From: Alkalihalobacterium chitinilyticum
Lineage (GTDB): Bacteria; Bacillota; Bacilli; Bacillales; Bacillaceae_F
Assembly: GCF_029028005.1 (NCBI RefSeq)
Contig: NZ_JAOTPO010000013.1
Span: 62,001 to 126,000 of the forward strand
Length of the DNA: 64,000 nt
Direction: 5' to 3'
How positions within the stretch are numbered: the first letter of the stretch is position 1; each line of letters starts with the position of its first letter. Positions 44,914 through 53,999 of the stretch are shown piece by piece. The position numbers were made by a program, and so were the translations under genes. The notes below the pieces were generated by a model, which worked only from the letters and a program-made list of their open reading frames with translations, was not told the DNA's origin and searched no databases.

Positions 44914-45369
44914 TTAACGCTCTTCCCAAATGAAGTCTTCACTCTCTAGTGCTTGCCAATAGTTCACTTCATTCGTAACAACAAATGTATCTTGTCTCCT
45001 CGTTCGATGTTCACTATCAGTTATCCGCATGTGGTCCTCATAAAGAACGATCGAAATCCTTCGTATGTTAGGGTCAGCAAATTCAGCTGCTCCGTTAATA
45101 TGTATCCAGTACTTATATTCACCTTGAGACCTCTCTTCTTTTAATTTTACATTCGAAAATTCGTTGAGCAATTCTTTGATCTCGTTCTTATCTCTTAAGG
45201 TCACTGTTGCCGGATCCGGAAATCGAGTAATGTAAACACTTTCCAACTCGTTAATGTTTAGCTTTTGGAGAACGACTTCCTCAAATGAAGTGTATTTCAT
45301 TTGATTCATAATCACTGCTGCCCAAATGATAATTAAAAGTAGTACAGAAATGATCATCCATTTTTTCAT
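44914..45369 (-). CDS. Membrane-anchored hypothetical protein
   Basis: 151 aa with one N-terminal membrane helix (about 4-23, WMIISVLLLIIIWAAVIM) and an extracytoplasmic alpha/beta domain (INELESVYITRFPDPATVTL, RRISIVLYEDHMRI). Resembles small Bacillus anchored proteins of unknown function. No operon partners. Confidence 0.72.
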   Translation of the reverse strand: MKKWMIISVLLLIIIWAAVIMNQMKYTSFEEVVLQKLNINELESVYITRFPDPATVTLRDKNEIKELLNEFSNVKLKEERSQGEYKYWIHINGAAEFADPNIRRISIVLYEDHMRITDSEHRTRRQDTFVVTNEVNYWQALESEDFIWEER

Positions 45370-45543
45370 GAATTAATTGTGCCTCCTTCAATAAACAATA
45401 GCCTTCATTCAGCCTACCATAATGTACCCGTCCATTAAATAAAAAATAGGAATATTTAAAATATTTAGTTTGAATTAATTACTACTCATTACACTTCGGC
45501 GCGAAATCAGGAGAGACACTGTATCTTCATACTATAAAATACA

Positions 45544-45574
45544 AAAGGAGACCTGAAATATATCAGGCCCCCTC
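45544..45574 (-). terminator. Terminator after the Pro/Gly-rich coat-like gene
   Basis: Hairpin CCTGA-TATAT-TCAGG with flanking GGAGAC/GCCCCC pairing; on the minus strand it is followed by TTTTG. It is 90-120 bp beyond the stop at 45663. Confidence 0.55.
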
Positions 45575-45662
45575 AAAAAATATTGTTGTTTAACGCATTA
45601 CGGGTAGATGTGTCGATGGCTAAACTACGCCTAAATTAAGCGATTATAAAGGGAATTAACGA

Positions 45663-46190
45663 TTAAAAACACTGGAACGATGAAATTCTTCTAAGATCAA
45701 TTCCGAAGTAAACCCAGTTAAATCCAGTCCATCTCCATCCAGCAACCGATGTTCTTCCTACAAATGTTGGATAGAACCAGAATTGTTGTCTATTTGTTAA
45801 CCATACATACGTAAAGCGGAATAGACATCCACGAATAGCACCTGGATCAACCGCAAATGGGGTAATTTCTTGAGTTGCTGGTGTGAATGCTGGTGGAGGT
45901 CCCGCTGGAGGTCCTGCTTGCCCCGGCGGTCCTGGCGGTGGTCCAAATGGCGGTTGTTGTTGCCCCGGAAATCCCGGTGGTCCTGGTGGCGGCCCCGGTG
46001 GTCTTCCAGGTGGTCCAAAGAAACCTGTAAATCCTCCAATATACGGCCCTAAAAATTGAAATTGTCTTTGCATATCCATATCTCCAGGCATATTTTGTGC
46101 CTGCATATGTCCTGCATAAGTAGGTTCCATTGTATATCCATAGTCACTTACACCATACGATGGTTGTTGGTAATAATCATACGGGTTCAA
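45663..46190 (-). CDS. Pro/Gly-rich protein, probably spore-surface
   Basis: 175 aa: Tyr/Met-rich N-terminus (NPYDYYQQPSYGVSDYGY), a collagen-like but irregular Pro/Gly block (about 58-105, e.g. GPPGRPPGPPPGPPGFPG), then a conserved C-terminal domain RGCLFRFTYVWLTNRQQFWF and WRWTGFNWVYFGIDLRRISS. The C-terminal domain recurs in uncharacterised Bacillus proteins. Divergent from the ferritin-like gene across 184 bp. Coat or exosporium role is inferred from composition and context. Confidence 0.7.
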   Translation of the reverse strand: MNPYDYYQQPSYGVSDYGYTMEPTYAGHMQAQNMPGDMDMQRQFQFLGPYIGGFTGFFGPPGRPPGPPPGPPGFPGQQQPPFGPPPGPPGQAGPPAGPPPAFTPATQEITPFAVDPGAIRGCLFRFTYVWLTNRQQFWFYPTFVGRTSVAGWRWTGFNWVYFGIDLRRISSFQCF

Positions 46191-46316
46191 TTGATAGCCT
46201 CCCTCTCCATAGGTGTTTATCTTCTAGGTCAATATCATCCTATGCAGGCTAATGCACAAAACATCTTGTCCCCGTATAAATAGGCATTCGTTTACTATGG
46301 AATATATGACCTGCGC

Positions 46317-46344
46317 ACCCACCTATATTTAAACACATAAGATA
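46317..46344 (+). promoter_or_regulatory. Candidate sigma-K promoter
   Basis: AC (46317-46318), 17 bp, CATAAGATA (46336-46344): matches the sigma-K pattern AC-N17-CATANNNTA. It lies about 30 bp upstream of the ferritin-like start codon. Would place the gene in late mother-cell expression. Confidence 0.5.
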
Positions 46345-46374
46345 AGTTGAAAGTTAATAGAGAGGAGGATCAAA

Positions 46375-47292
46375 TTGTATTTTAATCCGTATTTTTATAA
46401 CTATAACCCACGTCTTAATGGATATTACCGTATCCAAAATGACACTCAACTTATAGACGATATACAAAAAGCAATTAATGCCGAGTATAGTGCTGTTGAT
46501 TGTTATGAGAAATTAGCAAAAATAGCACCTACTCCAGATGAAAGAACTAAAATTCTTGAGATACAACAGGACGAAAAACGTCATTTAGAAGAGTTTAGCC
46601 GGATATATACAAATCTAACAGGCCGTCAGCCATCGTACCAAATTATTGAAGAGTGTCCAGACACGTATAATGCAGGGATTGAATTTGCCTTTAAAGATGA
46701 ACAAGAGGCAGTTGATTTTTATTTAGACATCGCAGATAAAGCACAGGATGATACTATAAAAGATAGGTTTCGACGTGCAGCTTCAGACGAACAAAATCAT
46801 GCGGTATGGTTTTTGTATTTTTCACAAAAAAATCGAAAGGTAGAAACCGCCAATCGACAAACTGAAAACTATGGTGCTTTGGGGGCATTAAGCGCCTCTA
46901 CATTGACCTTACCGCAAATGCTCACGTATGCCCTCCAAGACGAATACCTAGCACAAGCAAGATATGATAATATTTTAACGACCTTTGGAAATGTTCGTAC
47001 ATTTGCACAAATAAAAGAGGCAGAGCTAAGACATATTAGTGCCTTATTGCCACTGTTTGAACGGTACCAGGTACCGATTCCTGTGGATAAGTCCCAAGCA
47101 TTTGTTACAACACCAGAAAATATTAAGGCGGCGTATGCTGCTGGCGTTCAAGGAGAAATCGAAAATATATCTATGTATGAAAGATATCTGTCTTATGATA
47201 TCCCAAATGATGTCAGAACCGTTTTTACACAGTTACGAAATGCTTCTTTAAATCATCTTGAAGCTTTTGAAAGAGGTCTTGCAAGGAATTAG
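46375..47292 (+). CDS. Ferritin-like double-domain protein
   Basis: 305 aa with TTG start after GAGAGGAGG. Two ferritin-like four-helix modules, each with E/ExxH-type metal motifs: LIDDIQKAINAEYSAVDCYE with IQQDEKRHLEEFSRIY, FAFKDEQEAVDFYLDIADK with ASDEQNHAVWFLY, then a further ALQDEYLAQARYDNIL with KEAELRHISALLPL. The N-terminus (YFNPYFYNYNPRLNGYYR) is Tyr/Asn-rich like coat proteins. Probably a spore-associated di-iron protein, perhaps manganese/iron handling in the coat. Divergent from a coat-like gene and behind a sigma-K-like promoter. Confidence 0.8.
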   Translation: MYFNPYFYNYNPRLNGYYRIQNDTQLIDDIQKAINAEYSAVDCYEKLAKIAPTPDERTKILEIQQDEKRHLEEFSRIYTNLTGRQPSYQIIEECPDTYNAGIEFAFKDEQEAVDFYLDIADKAQDDTIKDRFRRAASDEQNHAVWFLYFSQKNRKVETANRQTENYGALGALSASTLTLPQMLTYALQDEYLAQARYDNILTTFGNVRTFAQIKEAELRHISALLPLFERYQVPIPVDKSQAFVTTPENIKAAYAAGVQGEIENISMYERYLSYDIPNDVRTVFTQLRNASLNHLEAFERGLARN

Positions 47293-47366
47293 GTAGAAGG
47301 TCTCCTCTTCTACCTCTTGTAATACTGTATAGACGATATTCATATTTGTAACATATGATAGAGGTT

Positions 47367-47764
47367 TTACTTTTTAATGTTACGGATAATCTTTGCAGGA
47401 TTACCGCCAACGACTACTTGCTCTGGTACATCTTTGGTGACTACGGCTCCAGATGCGATTACGGCATTATTCCCAATAGTTACCCCTGGGTTGATTATCG
47501 CCCCTCCGCCAATCCAAACATTGTCCTCGATCACTACTCGCCTTCCATACTCCGCACCTGATATTCTTTCAGTAGCATTTAATGGATGGGTCGCCGTGTA
47601 AATGTGAACCCCAGGCGCAATCATGCAATTGGTCCCGATGCGAATTTCACACACATCCAAAAATACACAGTCAAAATTAGCAAAGAAATTTTCACCTACA
47701 TGGATGTTATAACCGTAGAGTTATAAAGTTCTCCATTTAACATTTTTTCTTTTTCTGTTTTCAT
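47367..47764 (-). pseudogene. maa: Maltose/sugar O-acetyltransferase with internal deletion
   Basis: Left-handed beta-helix acetyltransferase. The C-terminal hexapeptide part is intact ([45 protein letters not shown]), continuing upstream as [20 protein letters not shown]. The natural N-terminus [17 protein letters not shown] (ATG 47764) is also present but joins directly to it, out of frame, at a repeated TATAAC. About 50 codons are missing, probably by deletion between the short direct repeats. A 97-residue product from 47660 would lack the N-terminal helical part. Confidence 0.85.
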
Positions 47765-48015
47765 CTATTAAGCTCCTCGTTATTTGGTGTGTATAAGGTT
47801 AGGGATTTTGGATGTCTAAACTTGGATATAAAGTAAATTTTCCTTATTATATTTGTCCTGTAATTAAGTTTTATCTAGGATGTCTGTTTTTTTAAATCAA
47901 TAAAACTCATGAGGTCAAGTGGGTGTTTGATGACTGCTTTTTACGATATTATCATTTTTCAGGCTTCAAGTGAAGGTTAGATAACCGTTTATATTTACTC
48001 TCCTACACTTCAGGT

Positions 48016-48147
48016 TTAAACCCGCTTTAGAGCTCTAGCTTTTTCTTCTCTCCATTTATCTTGGGATTCACTTGTGTTTTTATATTTGCTGGGATCCCAG
48101 CAGCTTAAATAAAGTTCATCATTAATATAGGAAAAGCTCCAATTCAT
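48016..48147 (-). CDS. Possible small protein or gene remnant (43 codons)
   Basis: In the 430-bp gap upstream of the Staygreen gene, the minus strand has ATG at 48147 to TAA at 48016: MNWSFSYINDELYLSCWDPS then KYKNTSESQDKWREEKARAL and KRV. The composition looks protein-like (Trp, charged C-terminus), but no ribosome-binding site precedes it. Could be a remnant. Nothing else is seen in 47765-48015. Confidence 0.3.
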   Translation of the reverse strand: MNWSFSYINDELYLSCWDPSKYKNTSESQDKWREEKARALKRV

Positions 48148-48194
48148 ACTTTAATTAATAGAATGTAGGAATGACAACGTAAGGAGGAGAAATT

Positions 48195-48686
48195 ATGTCT
48201 TCGTTTCATCCAGAAAAGTTATCGGTTAATATGGTCCCGCCCGCCAACTCGACTGAGCCGATTGAAGGACGAAAATATACACTTACCCATTCTGATATCA
48301 CCGGAGAGTTATTTTTAGATGTAGGATATGTTTATAATTACGAGGCGATTGACGAAGAAATGCGCGATGAAGTTCTAGCGGAATGGCAACGAAACAACCT
48401 TGGACAATTCCGTTTGGTGGGGAGAGCATATGTAGACGGCGGGGAATTTAGTGAGGAGGTTTCTAGAGTTCGATTTACGATTTTCCAAAAAGAGATGATG
48501 ACGGCACTAAAAGGTATGGTATACGGAGATCGAGCATTCTTTGCTAACCATCCAAGCTTACTAGATGCTCCAATCTATATACACTATGATTCAGTGTATC
48601 CTCAATTTAGGCAGACGGTTTATTATGGAACGCCTAGGCAGATTTTAATGCAGATTAACATGAGAACTTTCAACTACTGGAAATGA
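48195..48686 (+). CDS. Staygreen-family protein (Mg-dechelatase-like)
   Basis: 163 aa matching the Staygreen (SGR) domain: FHPEKLSVNMVPPANS, RKYTLTHSDITGELFLDVG, the MRDEVLAEWQ motif, and MVYGDRAFFANHPSLLDAPI with IYIHYDS. Plant SGR removes magnesium from chlorophyll; some bacterial relatives also dechelate it in vitro. In a non-photosynthetic Bacillus the true substrate is unknown, perhaps a tetrapyrrole or metal complex. AAGGAGGAG ribosome-binding site. Monocistronic. Confidence 0.85.
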   Translation: MSSFHPEKLSVNMVPPANSTEPIEGRKYTLTHSDITGELFLDVGYVYNYEAIDEEMRDEVLAEWQRNNLGQFRLVGRAYVDGGEFSEEVSRVRFTIFQKEMMTALKGMVYGDRAFFANHPSLLDAPIYIHYDSVYPQFRQTVYYGTPRQILMQINMRTFNYWK

Positions 48687-48803
48687 ATCGTGATAAAAAT
48701 TGAAAAGGTACGATGCCACCTCGTAAAAATCCGACTAGTAACAGCGTACCTTGAATGATTAATTGTTTTAGCACCAAAGGATGAAAATCACCACAGACTT
48801 ATC

Positions 48804-49991
48804 TTAATAAACATCACGCTGGTAACGTTTCAGCTTTTGCATATCGCTTAAATATTCTTCAGCTGAGTCGCGGTTCATTTTTCCTTCTTTTTCGATGATA
48901 TCAATCAGTGTGTTGTGAACATCTTTGGCCATGTATTGCTTATCTCCACAAACGTAGAAGTAGGCACCGTTTTCCAGCCATTCAAATACTTCTTTGCTGT
49001 GTTCCATCATCTTGTGCTGGACATACACTTTTTGCTCCGAATCACGAGAAAATGCAGCGTCTAACTTTGTCAGTACTCCATCTTTTTGATATTGTTCTAA
49101 TTCATCTTGGTAAAGGAAATCTGTAGAAGAATGCTGATCTCCAAAGAATAACCAAGAACGTCCTGTTCCTCTGTTTACTGCTCGCTCTTCAATAAATGAA
49201 CGGAAAGGAGCAATTCCTGTACCAGGACCAACCATAATAATATCTGTATCTTCTGAAGCTGGCAGATTAAAGTGCTTATTTTGCTGTACGAAGACTGGGA
49301 GTGTATCTCCTTCATGTAGACGTTCCGAACATTGTACCGAGCAAACGCCTTTACGGTCGCGTCCGTGAGCTGTGTAACGAACTGCACCAATCGTAAGGTG
49401 TACTTGACCTGGATGTTTAGCAAAGCTGCTTGCAATTGAGTACAGGCGTGGTGGCATTTTTCTTAGAAGTGATACGATGTCTTGTGGAGAAGCCTTCCAC
49501 GGGCCGAAATCACGTAAAAGATCCAGTAAATCGCGACCATCTATATATTCTTTTAATTGATTTACATTTTCAGGTAACACGAGGTTATTTAATTCTTCGT
49601 TTTCCGTTAACTCTGCTGCTTGCTGCAATACTTTTTTCGTTAATAAAGTAATTTCGAAATAAGTCGTTAACGCTTCTTTCAAAGAAAGTTGATCACCTTG
49701 TTTATTTACTGTTACAGATTGGTTTCCATCTGCTTTTAATTCTTGAAGAAGTTCTGCAACTAGTTCTGGATCATTTTCCGGGAGAATCCCTAAGCAATCA
49801 CCAGGTACATAAGAAAGGCCCGATTCTTCTAAAGACAACTCAATGTGACGGGTTTCCTTACTAGAGCCAGGTCCGTTTAAATTTTTGTTTTCGAGAACTT
49901 TCGCTTGAAATGGGTTCGTTCGAGAATAAACTTTTACCACCTCATTGTTTTCTTTTTGTTGCTCTGAGATTTTTTCTTTTGTATGTTGCAT
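48804..49991 (-). CDS. CysJ-like FAD/NADPH reductase lacking the flavodoxin domain
   Basis: 395 aa. Contains the connecting plus ferredoxin-NADP reductase-like parts of diflavin reductases: FAD-binding PPRLYSIASSFAKHPG and GVCSVQCSERLHEGD, NADPH-binding MVGPGTGIAPFRSFIEER, YVCGDKQYMAKDV, and the C-terminal KLKRYQRDVY. The about 150-residue FMN domain of CysJ is absent; residues 1-30 are polar and unlike it. No CysI is adjacent. It may reduce a separate flavodoxin or ferredoxin, or another protein. Start at ATG 49991, eight bases after AGAGG. Confidence 0.88.
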   Translation of the reverse strand: MQHTKEKISEQQKENNEVVKVYSRTNPFQAKVLENKNLNGPGSSKETRHIELSLEESGLSYVPGDCLGILPENDPELVAELLQELKADGNQSVTVNKQGDQLSLKEALTTYFEITLLTKKVLQQAAELTENEELNNLVLPENVNQLKEYIDGRDLLDLLRDFGPWKASPQDIVSLLRKMPPRLYSIASSFAKHPGQVHLTIGAVRYTAHGRDRKGVCSVQCSERLHEGDTLPVFVQQNKHFNLPASEDTDIIMVGPGTGIAPFRSFIEERAVNRGTGRSWLFFGDQHSSTDFLYQDELEQYQKDGVLTKLDAAFSRDSEQKVYVQHKMMEHSKEVFEWLENGAYFYVCGDKQYMAKDVHNTLIDIIEKEGKMNRDSAEEYLSDMQKLKRYQRDVY

Positions 49992-50226
49992 AATACTCAC
50001 CTCTCATTGTTAATAAAACGGCTGCATTTTTATCTATAGTATTTAAATTACTGCTTCCATTTAATTCTACCATTATTATACCTAATGCGGTTAAATTTGA
50101 GATATTATTTAAGAAAAGGGTATCACTATTATTAAATGATACATACGGATTAAGTGTGATTTGTTGATCATTAGATCTTTTGAATAATTCTTACATAAAG
50201 AGGATAGCATATATTAGAAAAAAAAG

Positions 50227-50244
50227 TTGTGTTTTTTATCACAT
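50227..50244. promoter_or_regulatory. Rex- or FNR-like palindrome
   Basis: TTGTGTTTTTTATCACAT: one mismatch from TTGTG-N8-CACAA (Rex) and from TGTGA-N6-TCACA (FNR/CRP). It lies about 235 bp upstream of the CysJ-like gene in a 500-bp gene-free gap. Redox control would suit that gene. No other feature is clear in the gap besides the terminator at 50451-50486. Confidence 0.35.
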
Positions 50245-50450
50245 TTCGAAAAAAATTTGGATCATTTTAACTTGAATTTGGTGATCGCCATATTTTATTA
50301 ATATTGGTATAAAATATTTAACAATTGAACAAGATAATTTGGATAAACGCCTGAAACGGTTCACTTATATTGTGCGACTTTTCATCCCCCGTCATACATT
50401 ACTTCAGTTTGCTTTTTAGTACATAATAAATAACTTGACTGCTGAAATAT

Positions 50451-50486
50451 AAAAACCCCTTAGAATGCTTTAGTCTAAAGGGGGAA
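50451..50486 (-). terminator. Terminator after the lipoprotein gene at 50496
   Basis: Minus strand CCCCCTTTAGA-N9-TCTAAGGGGTTTTT, directly after the stop codon. Confidence 0.9.
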
Positions 50487-50495
50487 TAATCACTG

Positions 50496-51245
50496 TTATT
50501 GAAACTTAACAGACGCTGCGATATCAAAGAAAGTGTTCAATACGTCTTCGCTGTGCTGTTCTTCGTTTACATAATATGCCACTAAATATTGCGTCCGGTC
50601 TTCCCAAGCAACGAGCAGATGGGCTGTAAATGGCTTTCCGGTCAGTCGGTCATGATTTAAGTCATCTTCTTGATAGACTCCATCAATTTTCAGATAATAA
50701 TCATAAAAATCGTCTAGTTCAGGATGCTCACTTAAGTCTATCTCTGAAATCTCACCTGCATGTTGAGCTACGGATACATGTCGTTCCTTTGCCTCTTCGA
50801 CCGAATGATTGGTTAAGTTTGTTTCCTTACGAGTAATATTAAATGAACTGCCACCATAAGGATGTCCCATGATCGATTGATAACATTCGTCTGTAATTGG
50901 ATCTACCCAGTTTTCAATTAGTAGAGGGCGTTGCGGCAGTTCTATTATATGTGAATACTCTTCGGGACAACCGCTCATCGGATCATCTGAAACAAGTGAT
51001 GCGACATATGCCCGTTCAGGAGTAGGCTGAACCTCTGGCTCCTGAAGCGCTACGCCTTGTCCCCCTGGGACAGCAACCGTCAGCCCCATTGCTAAATCAT
51101 AGCTTTTGGACAGGGTATCAGGTTCAACATTTATACTCTCATCAGTTGCATCATTCACGGGTTCTTCCGACTCTTCCGTACTACACGCAGTCATCAAACC
51201 CCCAGCTAAAATTATTAGAATTATAAGTGTTTTAAAATTAATCAT
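50496..51245 (-). CDS. Lipoprotein of unknown function
   Basis: 249 aa; lipobox LMTAC, acidic linker, then a globular domain with SKSYDLAMGLTVAVPGGQGV and a C-terminal HLLVAWEDRTQYLVAYYVNE segment. One disulphide-capable pair is seen (SGCPEEY and DECYQS). No recognised family. Start at ATG 51245 with AAGGAGGG; an upstream ATG at 51266 has none. Confidence 0.75.
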   Translation of the reverse strand: MINFKTLIILIILAGGLMTACSTEESEEPVNDATDESINVEPDTLSKSYDLAMGLTVAVPGGQGVALQEPEVQPTPERAYVASLVSDDPMSGCPEEYSHIIELPQRPLLIENWVDPITDECYQSIMGHPYGGSSFNITRKETNLTNHSVEEAKERHVSVAQHAGEISEIDLSEHPELDDFYDYYLKIDGVYQEDDLNHDRLTGKPFTAHLLVAWEDRTQYLVAYYVNEEQHSEDVLNTFFDIAASVKFQ

Positions 51246-51354
51246 AATTTCCCTCCTTGACATCAACGGTCACTATCCTAACACACTTAAACTTTATAGT
51301 GAAATGATTTGGTTAATAAACCTCATTCATCACGTTTGTTTAGTTAAAAAACAA

Positions 51355-51395
51355 AAAAGATGCGAAAATATACAGCTGAATTCGCATCTTTTTGT
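51355..51395. terminator. Bidirectional-looking terminator
   Basis: AAAAAGATGCGAA-N14-TTCGCATCTTTTTG, just past the stop of the gene ending at 51416 on the minus strand. Confidence 0.88.
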
Positions 51396-51415
51396 TTAAA
51401 AGCACCGTTTAAAAA

Positions 51416-51754
51416 TTAATACTTTTTATCCGTAAACACCCATCTCGTTTTTAACTCATCTTGTCCTTTATGACCCACCCGCTTAATCAAACCGGTGTCT
51501 TCAATATCTTTTAAAAGCTGCTTCACGGTTTCAGTATCGACTTTGTTGGAGAATACCTTTTGTGCGAGTTCTTCTGTAGTCGGACCCACGTTCGCTCCGT
51601 GTTTGCGGATATACACTAACAATTTCACCCGTTTTTTCTGGCGTGCTTCTTCTTTATATTTTCCTGTAAATATTTTAAATAACGGATCTTTCACGATGAT
51701 CCCAAGTATAAGACCGAACATTACTAGAAATAAATCATATAAAATAACACTCAT
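51416..51754 (-). CDS. Membrane-anchored winged-helix-like protein
   Basis: 112 aa: one N-terminal membrane helix (about 3-22, LYDLFLVMFGLILGIIV), a basic linker EEARQKKRVK, and a helical region LLVYIRKHG, TTEELAQKVFSNKVDTETVK, LLKDIEDTGLIKRVGH that looks like a winged-helix fold, ending WVFTDKKY. Could be a membrane-tethered regulator; function unknown. The gap 51755-52012 upstream shows no gene. Confidence 0.7.
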   Translation of the reverse strand: MSVILYDLFLVMFGLILGIIVKDPLFKIFTGKYKEEARQKKRVKLLVYIRKHGANVGPTTEELAQKVFSNKVDTETVKQLLKDIEDTGLIKRVGHKGQDELKTRWVFTDKKY

Positions 51755-52012
51755 AACTAGACACCTCTTTATGATAACAAACTCTTCATTATTCTAATGG
51801 ATAGACGTCTCTTCTTCCACTTTAATTTAAAAATAAAGACGTCAGTATCGTACTGTTATGGAACATTTTCTGAAGGTGCTCGTTCAATACCTATTTGTTG
51901 TTCCCCCTCATAAAAGTGTTCAATCTAGTACTTCATTTTATAGTTTTTTTCAAAAGAAGGCAATGTAATTTCAAATACCAAGTGTTAAGTTAAGGTGAAT
52001 AGCACTAAACAA

Positions 52013-52053
52013 AAAATGACCATCAAATAGAGTACCATTTGATAGTCATTTTT
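52013..52053 (-). terminator. Terminator after the GPH transporter gene
   Basis: AAAAATGACCATCAAAT-N8-ATTTGATAGTCATTTTT; a long stem with A/T tails, about 45-85 bp beyond the stop at 52097. Confidence 0.88.
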
Positions 52054-52096
52054 ATTTCCACTAATCATTATTACAAAGCCGTTACGGTTTCTATTT

Positions 52097-53485
52097 TTAC
52101 TTAAGTGCTTTTCTTTCGTTAATTTCTGCCACAATGTTTGGGTACAATTTATCGAGCTTATACATCCATAGGAACAGTAATTGTAAGATCGTTAATAGTA
52201 GTGGCAGATAAATATTTAACGTGATAATCATCATTTCTGCTGAAGCCGATTGTTCTGCAAGTGAACCAACATAGCCGCCAAATGCTAATAACCAACCGAT
52301 GAGCGCTCCACCTATACCCGCTCCCACTTTCATCCCAAAACTTGCCGCACTGTTTACTAGTCCAGCTGTTCTAAAACCAGACTTCCACTCCCCGTACTCT
52401 GTCGTGTCATTAATCATTGCGTATAAGAATGTGATGATCGGTAACAGAGCAAAACCTTGAACGGCATTCCCGATTAAAAAGATAGAGAGATTGTTAGGGT
52501 CGATTAACTTGATGACAGAACCAAAAGCTGCGACACACGTCACAAAGATAGCGATATTTCGTTTTCCAAAACGGGCAATCAAACGCCCGACAAAGAAGAA
52601 ACCAACGATTGTCGGTAAAAATAAAGTAAGAGCAATAAGTGAAAAGTACCCGGCACTGCCTAAAATATATTGAGCATAAAAGATACCGGCCCCAGATAAA
52701 AGTGCATTTAATGTGTATGCGATTACACAATATAGAGTAATGATGACCCAATATTTATTACTAAGTAATGCTTTGAATTCTGTTTTAAATGGAATTTTTT
52801 CTTTAGACTGAGCGACCGTTTCAATGTCAACTCGTTCTTTTGTTTTTCTAAATGCTAGAAGGCAATTCACAATGATGATTACACCAATAGCAATCGCAAC
52901 AACCGTCCATCCTAAGTTCCCACCAATGCTACTTGCGATTGGCTGTGCTAATGTCATGACGAGAATGGTTGCCAACATCGTGAAAACACCCGTATAGACA
53001 TTGACTAACGTACGCCCTTTTTGATCTTGTGTCATTAATCCAAGGAGAGTTTTATAAGGAATTGAAATAGCAGTATACATCAAAATAAGAAGAAAATAAG
53101 TTACATACGCATAAACGATTTTTCCATTCGTACTTAGATCTGGAACTGAAAATAATAGTACTCCTGAGACAGCGAATGGTATTGCCATCCAGAGGATCCA
53201 AGGTCGTGCCTTACCGTACTTCGACTTCGTTCTGTCAACTAGTGCACCCATACCAACGTCCGTAAAACCATCTAACAAACGAGCAACTAACATGAGTGTA
53301 CCAACGACACCAGCAGAAATGCCTGCCACATCAGTATAGTAGAAGGTTAAAAATGTTCCCACCATCGTCCATATTAATATAATTCCAAAAAAGCCCATAC
53401 CGTAAAACAACATTTCATTATGTGCCGGTCTCTCTTGCTGCAGGGGTGTTTCAACAACTGTTTCTTGTTTTGCTTGCAAAGCCAT
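52097..53485 (-). CDS. GPH-family (MelB/XylP-like) sugar:cation symporter
   Basis: 462 aa, about twelve membrane helices. GPH signature features: GFTDVGMGALVDRTKSKYGK after helix 2 and ARPWILWMAIPFA. C-terminal AEQSASAEMMIITLNIYLP. Transports a sugar or glycoside, likely Na-coupled in an alkaliphile; the substrate is unknown because no catabolic genes are adjacent. Start at ATG 53485 after AGGGAGG; an upstream frame to 53563 passes through the operator region. A paralogous fragment survives at 8904-9115. A cre-like operator precedes the gene. Confidence 0.9.
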   Translation of the reverse strand: MALQAKQETVVETPLQQERPAHNEMLFYGMGFFGIILIWTMVGTFLTFYYTDVAGISAGVVGTLMLVARLLDGFTDVGMGALVDRTKSKYGKARPWILWMAIPFAVSGVLLFSVPDLSTNGKIVYAYVTYFLLILMYTAISIPYKTLLGLMTQDQKGRTLVNVYTGVFTMLATILVMTLAQPIASSIGGNLGWTVVAIAIGVIIIVNCLLAFRKTKERVDIETVAQSKEKIPFKTEFKALLSNKYWVIITLYCVIAYTLNALLSGAGIFYAQYILGSAGYFSLIALTLFLPTIVGFFFVGRLIARFGKRNIAIFVTCVAAFGSVIKLIDPNNLSIFLIGNAVQGFALLPIITFLYAMINDTTEYGEWKSGFRTAGLVNSAASFGMKVGAGIGGALIGWLLAFGGYVGSLAEQSASAEMMIITLNIYLPLLLTILQLLFLWMYKLDKLYPNIVAEINERKALK

Positions 53486-53505
53486 TGATAAATCCTCCCT
53501 TGGTA

Positions 53506-53519
53506 TGTATGCGCTTACA
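53506..53519. promoter_or_regulatory. cre-like / LacI-type operator
   Basis: Minus strand TGTAAGCGCATACA, one base off the cre core TGTAANCGNTNACA, about 20 bp upstream of the transporter start and next to its ribosome-binding site. Could be bound by CcpA or by a dedicated LacI-type repressor not in the window. Confidence 0.5.
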
Positions 53520-53999
53520 GTTTGCTTACTACTATTTCCTCTGCTCGTAAAATCGACTCCCATAAAAATAAGAGCTTAGTCTAGATACATAGAAATTACA
53601 CGATCAAACCTCTCAACAGATCATTATTTTCAGTATGATATCGTATTAATCTTAACTAGTTCGATCTTTTTAGTGAGTTTATTATGTAGTAAAAAAGCGT
53701 ATATATTCCTCTGTAAGTCTTTGTACATAATTTAAATTATTTAAAATATTTAGATAATATGTATTATAACATGAATGAACAACCATTCAATGAGAACCTT
53801 TGTCGAATGGTGCTGAACTAACGGATTTAGTTTAAAATTAGCTCTTTTTCCCTCTTTAAGATACAAATTTCTGTTAAAAACTACTAGTTTCAAGAACAAA
53901 AGCTGTGCTGTGCTGGCTTATTTAGTCAAGCAGTCTTTATATTTAAAAAATAAATACACGTTTTTTTCAAAATTATAGCGACAAAGAATAGTTAGATCT

